This document shows, piece after piece, positions 15,686-23,502 of a stretch of DNA of 64,000 nt (position 1 is its first letter; each line of letters starts with the position of its first letter). The notes under the pieces are model-generated. The model saw only the letters and a list, made by a program, of their open reading frames with translations, made no database searches and was not told the DNA's origin. The stretch comes from Methylobacterium thuringiense (lineage in GTDB: Bacteria; Pseudomonadota; Alphaproteobacteria; Rhizobiales; Beijerinckiaceae). Position numbers and translations under genes: made by a program. The stretch spans positions 157,488 to 221,487 of the forward strand of contig NZ_BPRA01000012.1 in NCBI RefSeq assembly GCF_022179645.1. Direction: 5' to 3'.

Positions 15686-16696
15686 CTACGACACCACCAG
15701 CCTGACGGACGCCGTCCGCTCCGCCGCGCCGGCCAGCGCGATCTCAAGGTCGGCGCTGCGGGGCTGGACCGGCTGAGCCTCGTCGAGGTCGACGGAGCGC
15801 CAGAGCACGCGCTCGCCCTCGCGGCCGAGGCGGATCGCGGCGGAGACGACCTCGCCCCGGTCGGAGCGCAGTTCGACCTCGATCAGGCCGCGGCGGGCGA
15901 ACAGCCGGGAGACGACGCGAACCGTCGACGCGGCGGCGGGGTCGGCCAGAAGCGGGCGGCGGGCGCGGCGGGAATCGGCCAGCAGGAAGCACTCGACGGC
16001 GTCGCGGATCCGGTCGGGCGCGGCGATCCGTTCGACGCTGGTGACGGGTTCGCGGGCGCCGACGCTCACGAACTGGGCCTCGGGGATCGACGGCGCCGCC
16101 GCGCGATCCACGATGCGGAATCGCCGGTCGGCGCGCAGAGCCGCCGACAGCTCACCCTCGGTGGCAATACCGGACAGGCGCAGGCTCACCCGCGCATTGG
16201 TCTCGGCGAGGTGACCGAGCACCGCTTCGATCGCATCGCCGGCAGTCCCCTCCGCGAAGACCGGCTCGACGGCGCGCGGCGTCAGCGGCGCCTGCCAGAG
16301 GGCGACGGCCGGTCCGCCCCACATCCGATGGGGCAGGGCGAGCGGGATCACGCCGCACAGGCGCTCGATGCCGGTCGCGCCGTCGAAGAAGGCGAGGGCG
16401 AAGGCGACGCCGCCGCCATTGCCGCGCGGCACGTGCAGGGCCGCGGTGGCGAGGAAGTCGGGATCGGAGAAGGGGTCGAGATCCGTGGTGCGGGCGGCCA
16501 GCGCCCGCCACTCCTCGATCTCCGCCTCGCGCAACTCGGCAGGGCGGCGCAGTTCCACCCGCCACGCGCCGGGCTTGGGACTTCCTGAGACCGGACCCTC
16601 CGTCACCAGGACGACGGGCCTGGAGCCGGCTGTCGGAACGGCGCGCGGCGCCGTCTCCGACAGACCGCCCTGGATGATGGTGAAGCGCGGCTGCAT
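15686..16696 (-). CDS. Hypothetical protein, weakly like BioF2/CelD-type acyltransferases
   Basis: A 336-aa soluble protein starting MQPRFTIIQGGLSET. The central region W-RALAARTTDLDPFSDPDFL resembles the start of the CelD/BioF2-like acetyltransferase family (Trp, then PFs.P.fl), and VWRSVDLDEA lies near the end, but the usual GNAT signature is not clear. The ATG at 16696 is chosen because the 19 codons upstream are Arg/Asp-rich and non-conserved in style. A hairpin (16716-16751) lies just upstream in the presumed leader. Confidence 0.65.
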   Translation of the reverse strand: MQPRFTIIQGGLSETAPRAVPTAGSRPVVLVTEGPVSGSPKPGAWRVELRRPAELREAEIEEWRALAARTTDLDPFSDPDFLATAALHVPRGNGGGVAFALAFFDGATGIERLCGVIPLALPHRMWGGPAVALWQAPLTPRAVEPVFAEGTAGDAIEAVLGHLAETNARVSLRLSGIATEGELSAALRADRRFRIVDRAAAPSIPEAQFVSVGAREPVTSVERIAAPDRIRDAVECFLLADSRRARRPLLADPAAASTVRVVSRLFARRGLIEVELRSDRGEVVSAAIRLGREGERVLWRSVDLDEAQPVQPRSADLEIALAGAAERTASVRLVVS

Positions 16697-16715
16697 CGAT
16701 CCGTCCCGATCCCTC

Positions 16716-16751
16716 GCACCGCCGTCCCGTCGCGGGACGAAACGGCGGTGC
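16716..16751. repeat. Nested hairpin upstream of the CelD-like gene
   Basis: GCACCGCCGT (16716-16725) pairs with ACGGCGGTGC (16742-16751), enclosing an inner CCCG/CGGG stem. Just beyond is a 7-bp inverted repeat CTTGAAC (16755-16761)/GTTCAAG (16774-16780). These lie in the 171-bp gap between the CobW gene end and the CelD-like gene start, both leftward, and could be an attenuating structure and an operator. Confidence 0.55.
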
Positions 16752-16867
16752 ATCCTTGAACACGCGGTTAAGGGTTCAAGAACGGTGCCGCGCGGGTTTG
16801 TCCGAAAACGATCGGTCGAAAGCCGGCGAAGTCGTGCCTGGAGCGTTCGACACCGCGCGATCCGCGA

Positions 16868-18007
16868 TCAGCCGTTCGGAATCGCGAGGGGATTGTCGGA
16901 GAGCGCCGCCGCGTCCGGCCCGTCGATCCGGGGGCGTCCGAGAAAGGCGTCCCAGATCCGCTCGACGAAGGCGGGGTCGAGGTCGCGCACGATCAGGACG
17001 AGGCGCGAGCGCCGGTCCGCGTCGGGCCACGCGTCAAGCGTCACCGGGGCGTGGACGACGTGCTGGACGCCGTGCACCACCACCGGCCGCTCCGGATCGT
17101 CGGCCATCGCGACGAGCCCCTTGAGGCGCAGCAGCTTCGGGCCGTGCGCCGAGCGGATCAGGTCCAGGAACATCTCGAAAGCCGGACGCGGCACCGGCGT
17201 GTCGCTGACGAGGTGGAAGGCGCGGATCGCCGCGTCGTGCCGGTTCACGTCGTGGTGGTGGTCGTGGCCGGGGTGATGGCCGTGTCCATGGTGAGCGTGG
17301 TGATGATCCCGGTGCTCGCCGTGACGATCCGGGGCAGCATGCTCGGCACCGAGCCATTCGCGCACGTCCGCACTCTTGCCGTCGAGCCCGAACAACCCCC
17401 CGAGCAGCGTTTCGGCCGGCACGTCCGGACCCTCCAGCCTCGCGCCAGGGTTGAGCTGACGAAGGCGCGCGGCCAGCTGGTCGGGCTCGGCGCCGGCCAG
17501 GTCGCGCTTCGTCATCACCAAGATGTCGGCGACGGCGGCCTGCCGCACGGCCTCCGGGTGTTCGTCGAGGGTCGAGCAGCCGTTGACGGCATCGACCACG
17601 GTGACGACGCCCTGCAGCCGGAACCGCAACGACAGGTAGGGATGCGCAATCAGAGCGTGCAGGATCGGGGCAGGGTCGGCGAGGCCCGTCGTCTCGATGA
17701 CGACCCGGCGAAACGCCTTGATGCGGCCGTTGTCGCGCTTCCGCAGCAGGTCTTCGAGGGCCGCGATCAGATCCCCCCGCACCGTGCAGCACAGGCAGCC
17801 GGCACCGAGCAGGATCATGTCCTCGTCGACCGTCTCGACGAGGAGGTGATCGAGCCCGATCTCGCCGAATTCGTTCACGATCACAACGGTATCGCTCAGG
17901 GCCGGGTCCTGCAGGAGCCGGTTCAGGAGCGTGGTCTTGCCAGCGCCGAGGAAGCCCGTGAGCACGGTCAGCGGGATCGGCGTCGGGCGGCCGTTCTCTT
18001 GGGGCAT
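16868..18007 (-). CDS. CobW/COG0523-family GTPase metallochaperone (His-rich)
   Basis: G3E GTPases of this family deliver metal, often zinc, to client proteins. The 379-aa protein has the P-loop GFLGAGKTT near residue 18, the metal-binding CXCC motif in GAGCLCC near 71, a Walker-B-like ETTGLADP, TKRDL as the base-specificity motif and a CobW C-terminal domain. Between them is a His-rich linker (about 228-255, HHHAHHGHGHHPGHDHHH) that should bind several metal ions. No Zur-type box (GTTATA-N2-ATAAC) is visible in the upstream 90 bp, so its regulator is unclear. Confidence 0.93.
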   Translation of the reverse strand: MPQENGRPTPIPLTVLTGFLGAGKTTLLNRLLQDPALSDTVVIVNEFGEIGLDHLLVETVDEDMILLGAGCLCCTVRGDLIAALEDLLRKRDNGRIKAFRRVVIETTGLADPAPILHALIAHPYLSLRFRLQGVVTVVDAVNGCSTLDEHPEAVRQAAVADILVMTKRDLAGAEPDQLAARLRQLNPGARLEGPDVPAETLLGGLFGLDGKSADVREWLGAEHAAPDRHGEHRDHHHAHHGHGHHPGHDHHHDVNRHDAAIRAFHLVSDTPVPRPAFEMFLDLIRSAHGPKLLRLKGLVAMADDPERPVVVHGVQHVVHAPVTLDAWPDADRRSRLVLIVRDLDPAFVERIWDAFLGRPRIDGPDAAALSDNPLAIPNG

Positions 18008-18098
18008 GTCGTGAAGCTTGGTCTCAGTGAGAGGTCAGCCGGAAGGGAGGTGCCGGGCGTCCGCACCGCGACTTCGGCGTCTTGGGAGCGCTCCGCAG

Positions 18099-18440
18099 CT
18101 ACTTCGTCAGCGGTACAACGGTGATGAGACGGATTTCGGTCAAAGTCGTGAGTTCCCAGACAGCGCGGATGCTCAACGATCGACCATCCGGCGTTTCGGT
18201 TTCGCCTTCGAAGATGACACGTCGAAGGCCTATCGGTGGATCCACATGGCGACCCGGCATATGGGCCAGAGCGTGTCGGACCAGGGCGGATGCCAATGTC
18301 TCGGGATCGTCGGGCGTAAAGCCGAGCGCAAGCAGATACTTGGCTTTTGAGCCGCCCTCCTTGTGCGAGAGATCGAGCAGATAGCGCGTGATCTTCGCGT
18401 GCTCTACGACCCACGTGACCGCGACGAATCCGTCCGTCAA
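18099..18440 (-). CDS. DUF6883-like small protein
   Basis: A 113-aa soluble protein with WVVEHAKITRYLLDLSHKEG followed by SKAKYLLALGF, a pattern I associate with the DUF6883 family: residues KI..YLL...H..G.SKA.yL...GF. That family is often encoded beside a DUF4926 protein, as here. Start is TTG at 18440, overlapping the DUF4926 stop (TTGA). The coupled, two-small-gene arrangement looks like a toxin-antitoxin or toxin-immunity pair, but the activity is unknown. It is separated by 91 bp from the CobW gene downstream. Confidence 0.7.
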   Translation of the reverse strand: MTDGFVAVTWVVEHAKITRYLLDLSHKEGGSKAKYLLALGFTPDDPETLASALVRHALAHMPGRHVDPPIGLRRVIFEGETETPDGRSLSIRAVWELTTLTEIRLITVVPLTK

Positions 18441-18688
18441 AGGCTCGCGCGCTCGAGCAGGCGCAGATGCCGAGCCTCGACGTTGGCGAGTGCGCCCACC
18501 GGCGCGGCGAACTCGACCACGTAGGCTTCGCCGTGATTGTAGATGCCGAGGATAGTCCCCTCGGAGCCGGGAGGCAGTTCACAACCGTCGTCGCTCGTCA
18601 CGATAGCAGTCAGCGCCACCCGATCGAGTTCCCGAAGGCCCGATGCCGGTGCGTCCTGCCGATACCGATAGGCGAACTCGAAAGACAT
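18437..18688 (-). CDS. DUF4926-like small protein
   Basis: An 83-aa protein starting MSFEFAYRYRQDA. The core LDRVALTAIVTSDDGCELPPG-S-EGTILGIYNHGEAYVVEF matches the DUF4926 pattern (D.V.L...... L..G..GTV...Y..G.AY.VEF), a small SH3-like beta barrel. It is immediately upstream of and overlaps the DUF6883-like gene, so the pair is co-translated. The ATG at 18688 is chosen over an upstream one that would add a non-conserved tail. Confidence 0.72.
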   Translation of the reverse strand: MSFEFAYRYRQDAPASGLRELDRVALTAIVTSDDGCELPPGSEGTILGIYNHGEAYVVEFAAPVGALANVEARHLRLLERASL

Positions 18689-18793
18689 GGTCGTAGAGAT
18701 TATGGACCGGCCGGAAATTAGCAAGCGGAGGTTTTCCTCACGCCAGCCCCGGCGGCCCGATGAGTGAACAGGATCGGGATCGGTCCGGCAATT

Positions 18794-20248
18794 CTACTCG
18801 CTCGCAGCAGCGCTCTTCTTCTTCGGCACCGGCTTCGCCGCCGCCTTGGCGGCAGGCTTGGCCGCAGCGGCCGGAGCGGACTTCACCGCGGCCTTCGCAG
18901 GCACCTTGGTGGGCTTCTTCTCGGCCCCGTCGACGGCAGTGTAGGCGCTCGTCGTGGCGGGGACGCCGGCCTTCCCGTGCTGGTGCGGCGCGGTCACCGC
19001 GGCGGCGCGGACCTTGGCGGCCTTCTCGGCCTTGGCCTGCTTGGCCGCCTCCCTCGCAGCCTCGCGCTTTTCCTTTGCCGCGGCCAGCTTGGCGGCCTTG
19101 CTGTTCCTGGCCTCCTCCTCCTGCTGCGCGAGCGCCGCCGCGCCTGCGGCCGGGCTGCTGCCGGTCCAGACCGCGATCGGCTGCAGCGGAGCGCGCGGCG
19201 GAAGGCTGCGGCCGCGCATGTTGGCGCTGTTGATCGTGGCGAGGGCGACGGGGGCGGCACCCCCCTGGGTCGCGCCGAGAAGCTGTGAGAAGGCGTTGTC
19301 GGCGCCGGCCGGAGCGCTCGAGGTGATGGCGGCCTGGCCCTCGTCGACCGGCATCGGTTTCTTCCGGTCGCAGATATAGGGGCGCATGTCCGGCGGTTCG
19401 CTGGTGCTCGACGAGGGCAATGCTTCGAGCGTCGGCGCACTCCAGCCGGCGGATTGGCTGAAGCCGTAATCGAACAGGTCGGCGGCCTTGAGGTCGCGCT
19501 CGCGGGCGCTCGGCTGGCCCATCACCACGGTGATGATGCGGCGGCCGTTACGGGTGGCGCTCGCCACGACGTTGAAGCCGCCCGAGCAGATGAACCCGGT
19601 CTTCATGCCGTCGGCCCCGGCATAGCGGCCGAGCAGGCCGTTGTGGTTCGCCATCACGGCCTTGCCGAACTGGATCGCCGAGATCGAGAACAGGGCCTGC
19701 TGGTCGGGGAAGTCGCGCATCAGGGCGCGGCCCAAAATCGCCATGTCGCGGGCCGAGGTCCACTGGCGCGGCTCAGGCAACCCGTTGGGATTGTACCAGC
19801 GGCTCTCGCGCATGCCGATCCGGCGCGCGGTCTCGTTCATCATGTCGGCAAAGCCGTCGACTGAGCCGCCGAGGTTCTCGCCGATCGCCCAGGCCACATC
19901 GTTGGCCGACTTGACCATGATGATCTTCAGGGCGTTGTCGAGCGTCAGCTGCGTGCCCGGCTTGAAGCCCATCTTCGAGGGCGGCTCCGCGGCGGCCTGG
20001 GCCGAGATCGTCAGCAGCGTGTCGAGGGAGACCTTGCCCTGGCGCACCATGTCGAGGGCGACGTAGGTGGTCATCAGCTTGGTGATCGAGGCGGGGTACC
20101 ACGGGTCGGTGGCGCCCTGGCTGTAGATCACCTTGCCGGAATCGACCTCGACCACGACGATCGGCGCGGTGACGGCGCCGGCATGGCCTGCGAGCGCGGC
20201 AAGCACGGCGACCGCGCCGATGACCCGTCCAAGAACCCGGTTCAGCAT
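18794..20248 (-). CDS. D-alanyl-D-alanine carboxypeptidase (peptidase S11) with Lys/Ala-rich tail
   Basis: Trims the terminal D-Ala of peptidoglycan stem peptides in the periplasm. The 484-aa protein has a signal peptide (AVAVLAALAGHAGA), the SXXK motif in PASITKL (S54, K57), SXN in KSANDVAWAIGE and KTG in GMKTGFICSGG. The C-terminal ~180 residues are not catalytic: a coiled, charged region (QQEEEARNSKAAKLAAAKEK) and an Ala/Lys/Pro-rich end (AAKPAAKAAAKPVPKKKS) that looks like a histone H1 tail and probably binds anionic polymer or peptidoglycan. Start at ATG 20248 gives the signal peptide directly. Confidence 0.93.
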   Translation of the reverse strand: MLNRVLGRVIGAVAVLAALAGHAGAVTAPIVVVEVDSGKVIYSQGATDPWYPASITKLMTTYVALDMVRQGKVSLDTLLTISAQAAAEPPSKMGFKPGTQLTLDNALKIIMVKSANDVAWAIGENLGGSVDGFADMMNETARRIGMRESRWYNPNGLPEPRQWTSARDMAILGRALMRDFPDQQALFSISAIQFGKAVMANHNGLLGRYAGADGMKTGFICSGGFNVVASATRNGRRIITVVMGQPSARERDLKAADLFDYGFSQSAGWSAPTLEALPSSSTSEPPDMRPYICDRKKPMPVDEGQAAITSSAPAGADNAFSQLLGATQGGAAPVALATINSANMRGRSLPPRAPLQPIAVWTGSSPAAGAAALAQQEEEARNSKAAKLAAAKEKREAAREAAKQAKAEKAAKVRAAAVTAPHQHGKAGVPATTSAYTAVDGAEKKPTKVPAKAAVKSAPAAAAKPAAKAAAKPVPKKKSAAASE

Positions 20249-20531
20249 CGAAAAGGTCTCAGTCGCGAGAGGCTTGGGGACAGGCGCTCCCGGCGCTGCA
20301 CCGGCCACATGGGCGATGCATGGAGGCCGGCGCAGTGTCGAGCGCGCGATGCCGATGTTCAACGCAACCTCCGTGGCAAGAGCAAGGCGAAGCGGGTTGT
20401 CCCCATCGATCTCGGCTTCGCATTGCGTCCGGGACATGGGGAGCGGCAGCCCGGTGGCGGTCCAGGCGCGCGGGCGTTATCTGCGGGGGCAACGATCCGA
20501 CGGACATGCCGGTCGGCCGGCGGGATGAGCG

Positions 20532-21164
20532 ATGGCCTACGCGGTCAAGGAAGTGTTTCACACCCTTCAGGGCGAGGGCGCTCAGGCCGGCCGGGCCGCC
20601 GTGTTCTGCCGCTTCACGGGTTGCAACCTCTGGTCCGGCCGCGAGGAGGACCGGGCGGATGCCGCCTGCCGTTTCTGCGACACGGATTTCGTCGGCATGA
20701 ACGGCGAAGGAGGGGGACGCTTCGCAACCCCAGCCGACCTCGCGACCGCGATCGACCGGACGTGGCAGGGCGGCGAAACCGACCGTTTCGTGGTCTTCAC
20801 CGGCGGCGAGCCGCTGCTGCAACTCGACCCTGGATTGATCGAGGCGGTGCACGGGCACGGCTTCGAAATCGCGGTGGAGACCAACGGCACCTTGCCGGCA
20901 CCGGACGGGATCGACTGGATCTGCGTCAGCCCCAAGGCCGGCAATCCGCTGGTGCAGACTAGCGGCCACGAGTTGAAACTCGTGTTTCCGCAAGTCGGCG
21001 CGGAGCCCGAGCGCTTCGCCGATCTCGCCTTCGTTCGCCGCTTCCTACAGCCTATGGATGGGCCGGACCGCATCGCCAACACCCAGGCCGCCATCGCCTA
21101 TTGCCGGAGCGACGCGCGCTGGCGGCTCTCGCTGCAGACGCACAAGATCTTGGGAATACCGTAG
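20532..21164 (+). CDS. queE: 7-carboxy-7-deazaguanine synthase (radical SAM)
   Basis: Radical SAM ring contraction of 6-carboxytetrahydropterin to CDG in queuosine/preQ0 synthesis. The 210-aa protein has the QueE N-terminus VKEVFHTLQGEGAQAGRAAVF, the cluster cysteines C31, C46 and C49 (a CX14CX2C variant known for QueE rather than CX3CX2C), FTGGEPLLQ and the C-terminal LQTHKILGIP. ATG at 20532. No queC or queD is adjacent. The 283-bp upstream gap has no recognisable preQ1 riboswitch. Downstream it converges with the GT21 gene across a palindromic repeat. Confidence 0.96.
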   Translation: MAYAVKEVFHTLQGEGAQAGRAAVFCRFTGCNLWSGREEDRADAACRFCDTDFVGMNGEGGGRFATPADLATAIDRTWQGGETDRFVVFTGGEPLLQLDPGLIEAVHGHGFEIAVETNGTLPAPDGIDWICVSPKAGNPLVQTSGHELKLVFPQVGAEPERFADLAFVRRFLQPMDGPDRIANTQAAIAYCRSDARWRLSLQTHKILGIP

Positions 21165-21173
21165 CGACTTCCT

Positions 21174-21265
21174 TCATTCCGGGGCCGCGCAACGGAACCC
21201 GGAACTCACGACTGGCCTCAGCATGTCGGGTGGGTTCCGGGTTCGCCTTCGGCGCCCTGGAATGA
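21174..21265. repeat. Intergenic inverted repeat between convergent genes
   Basis: Left arm 21175-21209 (CATTCCGGGGCCGC then CGGAACCCGGAACTCAC) pairs with the right arm 21229-21265 (GTGGGTTCCGGGTTCGCC then GCCCTGGAATG), roughly 80 percent complementary over 35 bp. A related half-unit is at 9201-9233. Such elements are common between genes in alphaproteobacteria; here, between convergent queE and the GT21 gene, it may also act as a two-way terminator. Confidence 0.75.
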
Positions 21266-21277
21266 CGGGTCGTGCGG

Positions 21278-22435
21278 TTACGCCGCCGTCGCCCTCGGCC
21301 GCAAGCGCAGCGGCGCCCTGCGGATGTCCATGGCGTTGCCCCGCCAGACGATGGCGCTGCGGAACCAGGCGCCGGACCAGACCGCCGGCAGCATCGCGTC
21401 CCGCACCAGCATCGCCAGCAGCAGGCGGACCGGACGGTACCAGCCGGCATGGCGGGCCAGCGCGAACTCGGCTCCGTACCAGAGCAGGGCCATGAGCGTC
21501 AGGCCGGCGGCCGCCTCGGCCGTGCCGGCCAGCGCAGCCGCGAGCGTGAACGGAAACAGCGCGCCGATCCCGATCTCGGGCGCGAAAAAGACCGGGAACG
21601 TGATCCGCCGAAGCCGTGCCCAGCGCAGTTGCCGCGACCACACCTCCGAGAGCTTGCGCCGCCCCAGCGGCTGGCCGAACGGCGCGGCCACGAGATGGAC
21701 CTTGCGGCCGGCCGCCCGCACGAGCTTCGTCGCCGCCGCATCCTCGGCGATCTCGGCGCCGAGCGCACGGATGCTGCCGCGCTCCTCCAGGAACGGCTTG
21801 TGCCAGAGCATGCTCTTGCCCTGGGCGAAGCCGAAGCCGAGGGCGGCGCCGGAATATTGCCAGCGCGCCTGCAGCGTGTTGAGGAAGGCGCACTCGATCT
21901 CGGCGAAAAACCCCTCGGGCCGCGTGCCGATCGGCGTCGAGCAGACGAGGCCGGTGTCGGCCCGCCAGGCCGATTGCAGCTGCTGCAGATAATCGTGCGG
22001 CATCAGGACGTTGGAATCGGCAAGCACAACCCAGTCGTGCCGCGCCGCCTCCCAGCCCTTTACGCAGTTGTTGAGCTTCGGGTTGTCGCTCACCCGCACG
22101 TCGCCGACGACGATCCGGGCCGGAACGGCCGGATGGGCCGCCATAAGCCGGCGCACCAGCGGTAGCACCGGGTCGCCTGCATCCGCGACGCAGAAGACGA
22201 TCTCGTAATCCGGATAGTCGAGGGCGAAGCCGCGACCGAGCGTCTCCTCGCTGAAGGTCTCGAGCCCGCAGACCGGGCGCACCAGCGAGACGGGAGCGCC
22301 GGCCGGGAAGGCCGAAACCCCTCGGCTCCGGCCGAGACGGCTGGCGGCCAGCGCGATGCTGACGAGGTGGATCAAGGTCAGCAGGCCGCACAGCGACAGG
22401 GCAACAAGGGTTGGGGTCTCGACGTTGCCGACCAT
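21278..22435 (-). CDS. Family GT21 glycosyltransferase (ceramide glucosyltransferase/HpnI-like)
   Basis: A 385-aa membrane glycosyltransferase: N-terminal helix (LVALSLCGLLTLIHLVSIAL), GT-A core with SLVRPVCGLE, DYPDYEIVFCVAD, DNPKLNN, the metal-site ADSNVLM, and the processive-type RQLRWARLRR motif, then C-terminal membrane helices. This layout is shared by ceramide glucosyltransferases and by HpnI, which adds N-acetylglucosamine to hopanoid side chains; sequence alone does not separate them. No hopanoid genes are adjacent. AAGGGA precedes the ATG at 22435. Divergent from the deacetylase gene. Confidence 0.85.
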   Translation of the reverse strand: MVGNVETPTLVALSLCGLLTLIHLVSIALAASRLGRSRGVSAFPAGAPVSLVRPVCGLETFSEETLGRGFALDYPDYEIVFCVADAGDPVLPLVRRLMAAHPAVPARIVVGDVRVSDNPKLNNCVKGWEAARHDWVVLADSNVLMPHDYLQQLQSAWRADTGLVCSTPIGTRPEGFFAEIECAFLNTLQARWQYSGAALGFGFAQGKSMLWHKPFLEERGSIRALGAEIAEDAAATKLVRAAGRKVHLVAAPFGQPLGRRKLSEVWSRQLRWARLRRITFPVFFAPEIGIGALFPFTLAAALAGTAEAAAGLTLMALLWYGAEFALARHAGWYRPVRLLLAMLVRDAMLPAVWSGAWFRSAIVWRGNAMDIRRAPLRLRPRATAA

Positions 22436-22549
22436 CCGCGATCCCTTCGTGAGTCCGCAGCGCCACCGGTCGAGGATCGGAGGCGCGCATCCGGCTGCCT
22501 TAGCGGCCGGCCGATATCAGCCGTATGACAGCGGCTTCAGAGGTATGAG

Positions 22550-23458
22550 GTGATCCGGCGCGTGGTCCCGATCCTGTTCCATCCCGCCTACGAGGCGGCC
22601 CTGCCCGAGGGGCATCGCTTTCCGATGCGCAAATACGGGCGGCTCGCCGAGGTGCTGAGCGAGCGCGGCCTCGCGCCGGGCGGCTTTCTGAGGCCGGAGC
22701 CGGCGGATGCGGATTTGATCGCCCTGGCGCACGACCGCGCCTATGTCGACGCCGTGTTCGCCGCGGCGGTGCCGCCGGGGATCGAGCGCACCATCGGCTT
22801 CCATGTCGACGCGGGCGTGGCCGCCCGCTCCCGCGCCTCGTCCGGCGGCACGCTCGCCGCGGCACGGCTCGCCCTGACGCACGGCCTCGCAGGGAGCGCG
22901 GCCGGCGGCAGCCACCATGCGCGACGGGACGGCGGACGCGGCTTCTGCATCTTCAACGACGTCGCCGTGGCGGCTCTCGCCTTGAAGCGCGAGGGCGCGG
23001 TGCAGCGGGTGTTGATCGTCGATCTCGACGTCCACCAGGGCGATGGCACCGCCGACTGCCTGTCGGGCGAGCCGGACCTGTTCGCGCTCTCGATCCACGC
23101 CGAGCGCAACTATCCGTTGCCCAAGGTGCCCGGGGATCTCGACATCGGTTTGCCGGACGACCTCGACGATGCCGGCTATCTCGCGGTGCTCGAAGCGCGG
23201 TTGCCGCCGCTGATCGAGACGCTGGCCCCGGATCTCGTATTCTACAATGCCGGCGTCGATCCGCACCGCGACGACCGGCTCGGGCGGCTGAGCCTCAGCG
23301 ACGACGGCCTCGCCGCACGCGACCGTTTCGTGGTCGGCCAGGCACGCTCGCGCGGCATTCCCCTCGTCTCGGTGATCGGCGGCGGCTACGACACCGACGT
23401 CGATGCGCTCGCGGCTCGGCACGCCCTGGTCTTCGAGGCGATGGCGGCACTCGCCTGA
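22550..23458 (+). CDS. Histone deacetylase-like (class II HDAC/AcuC family) deacetylase
   Basis: Zinc hydrolase of the arginase/deacetylase fold that removes acetyl groups from lysine or polyamines. The 302-aa protein has GGSHHARRDGGRGFCIFND (active-site His pair), the zinc Asp/His in VDLDVHQGDGT, the second Asp in YNAGVDPHRDD, and GGGYDTD. Start GTG at 22550 with AGAGG seven bases upstream. The true substrate in bacteria is uncertain. It is followed 44 bp later by the methyltransferase gene. Confidence 0.93.
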   Translation: MIRRVVPILFHPAYEAALPEGHRFPMRKYGRLAEVLSERGLAPGGFLRPEPADADLIALAHDRAYVDAVFAAAVPPGIERTIGFHVDAGVAARSRASSGGTLAAARLALTHGLAGSAAGGSHHARRDGGRGFCIFNDVAVAALALKREGAVQRVLIVDLDVHQGDGTADCLSGEPDLFALSIHAERNYPLPKVPGDLDIGLPDDLDDAGYLAVLEARLPPLIETLAPDLVFYNAGVDPHRDDRLGRLSLSDDGLAARDRFVVGQARSRGIPLVSVIGGGYDTDVDALAARHALVFEAMAALA

Positions 23459-23502
23459 AGCAGTTCATCCCGAAGCGGATCGTTCGATAGGTTCAATGCG
23501 GC

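Noticed and set aside
18008-18098. Zur box upstream of the CobW-type gene
   Set aside because: No GTTATA-N2-ATAAC-like dyad in the interval.
20249-20531. preQ1 riboswitch upstream of queE
   Set aside because: No short A-rich aptamer with the typical pseudoknot and no T-run terminator could be found before the queE start.
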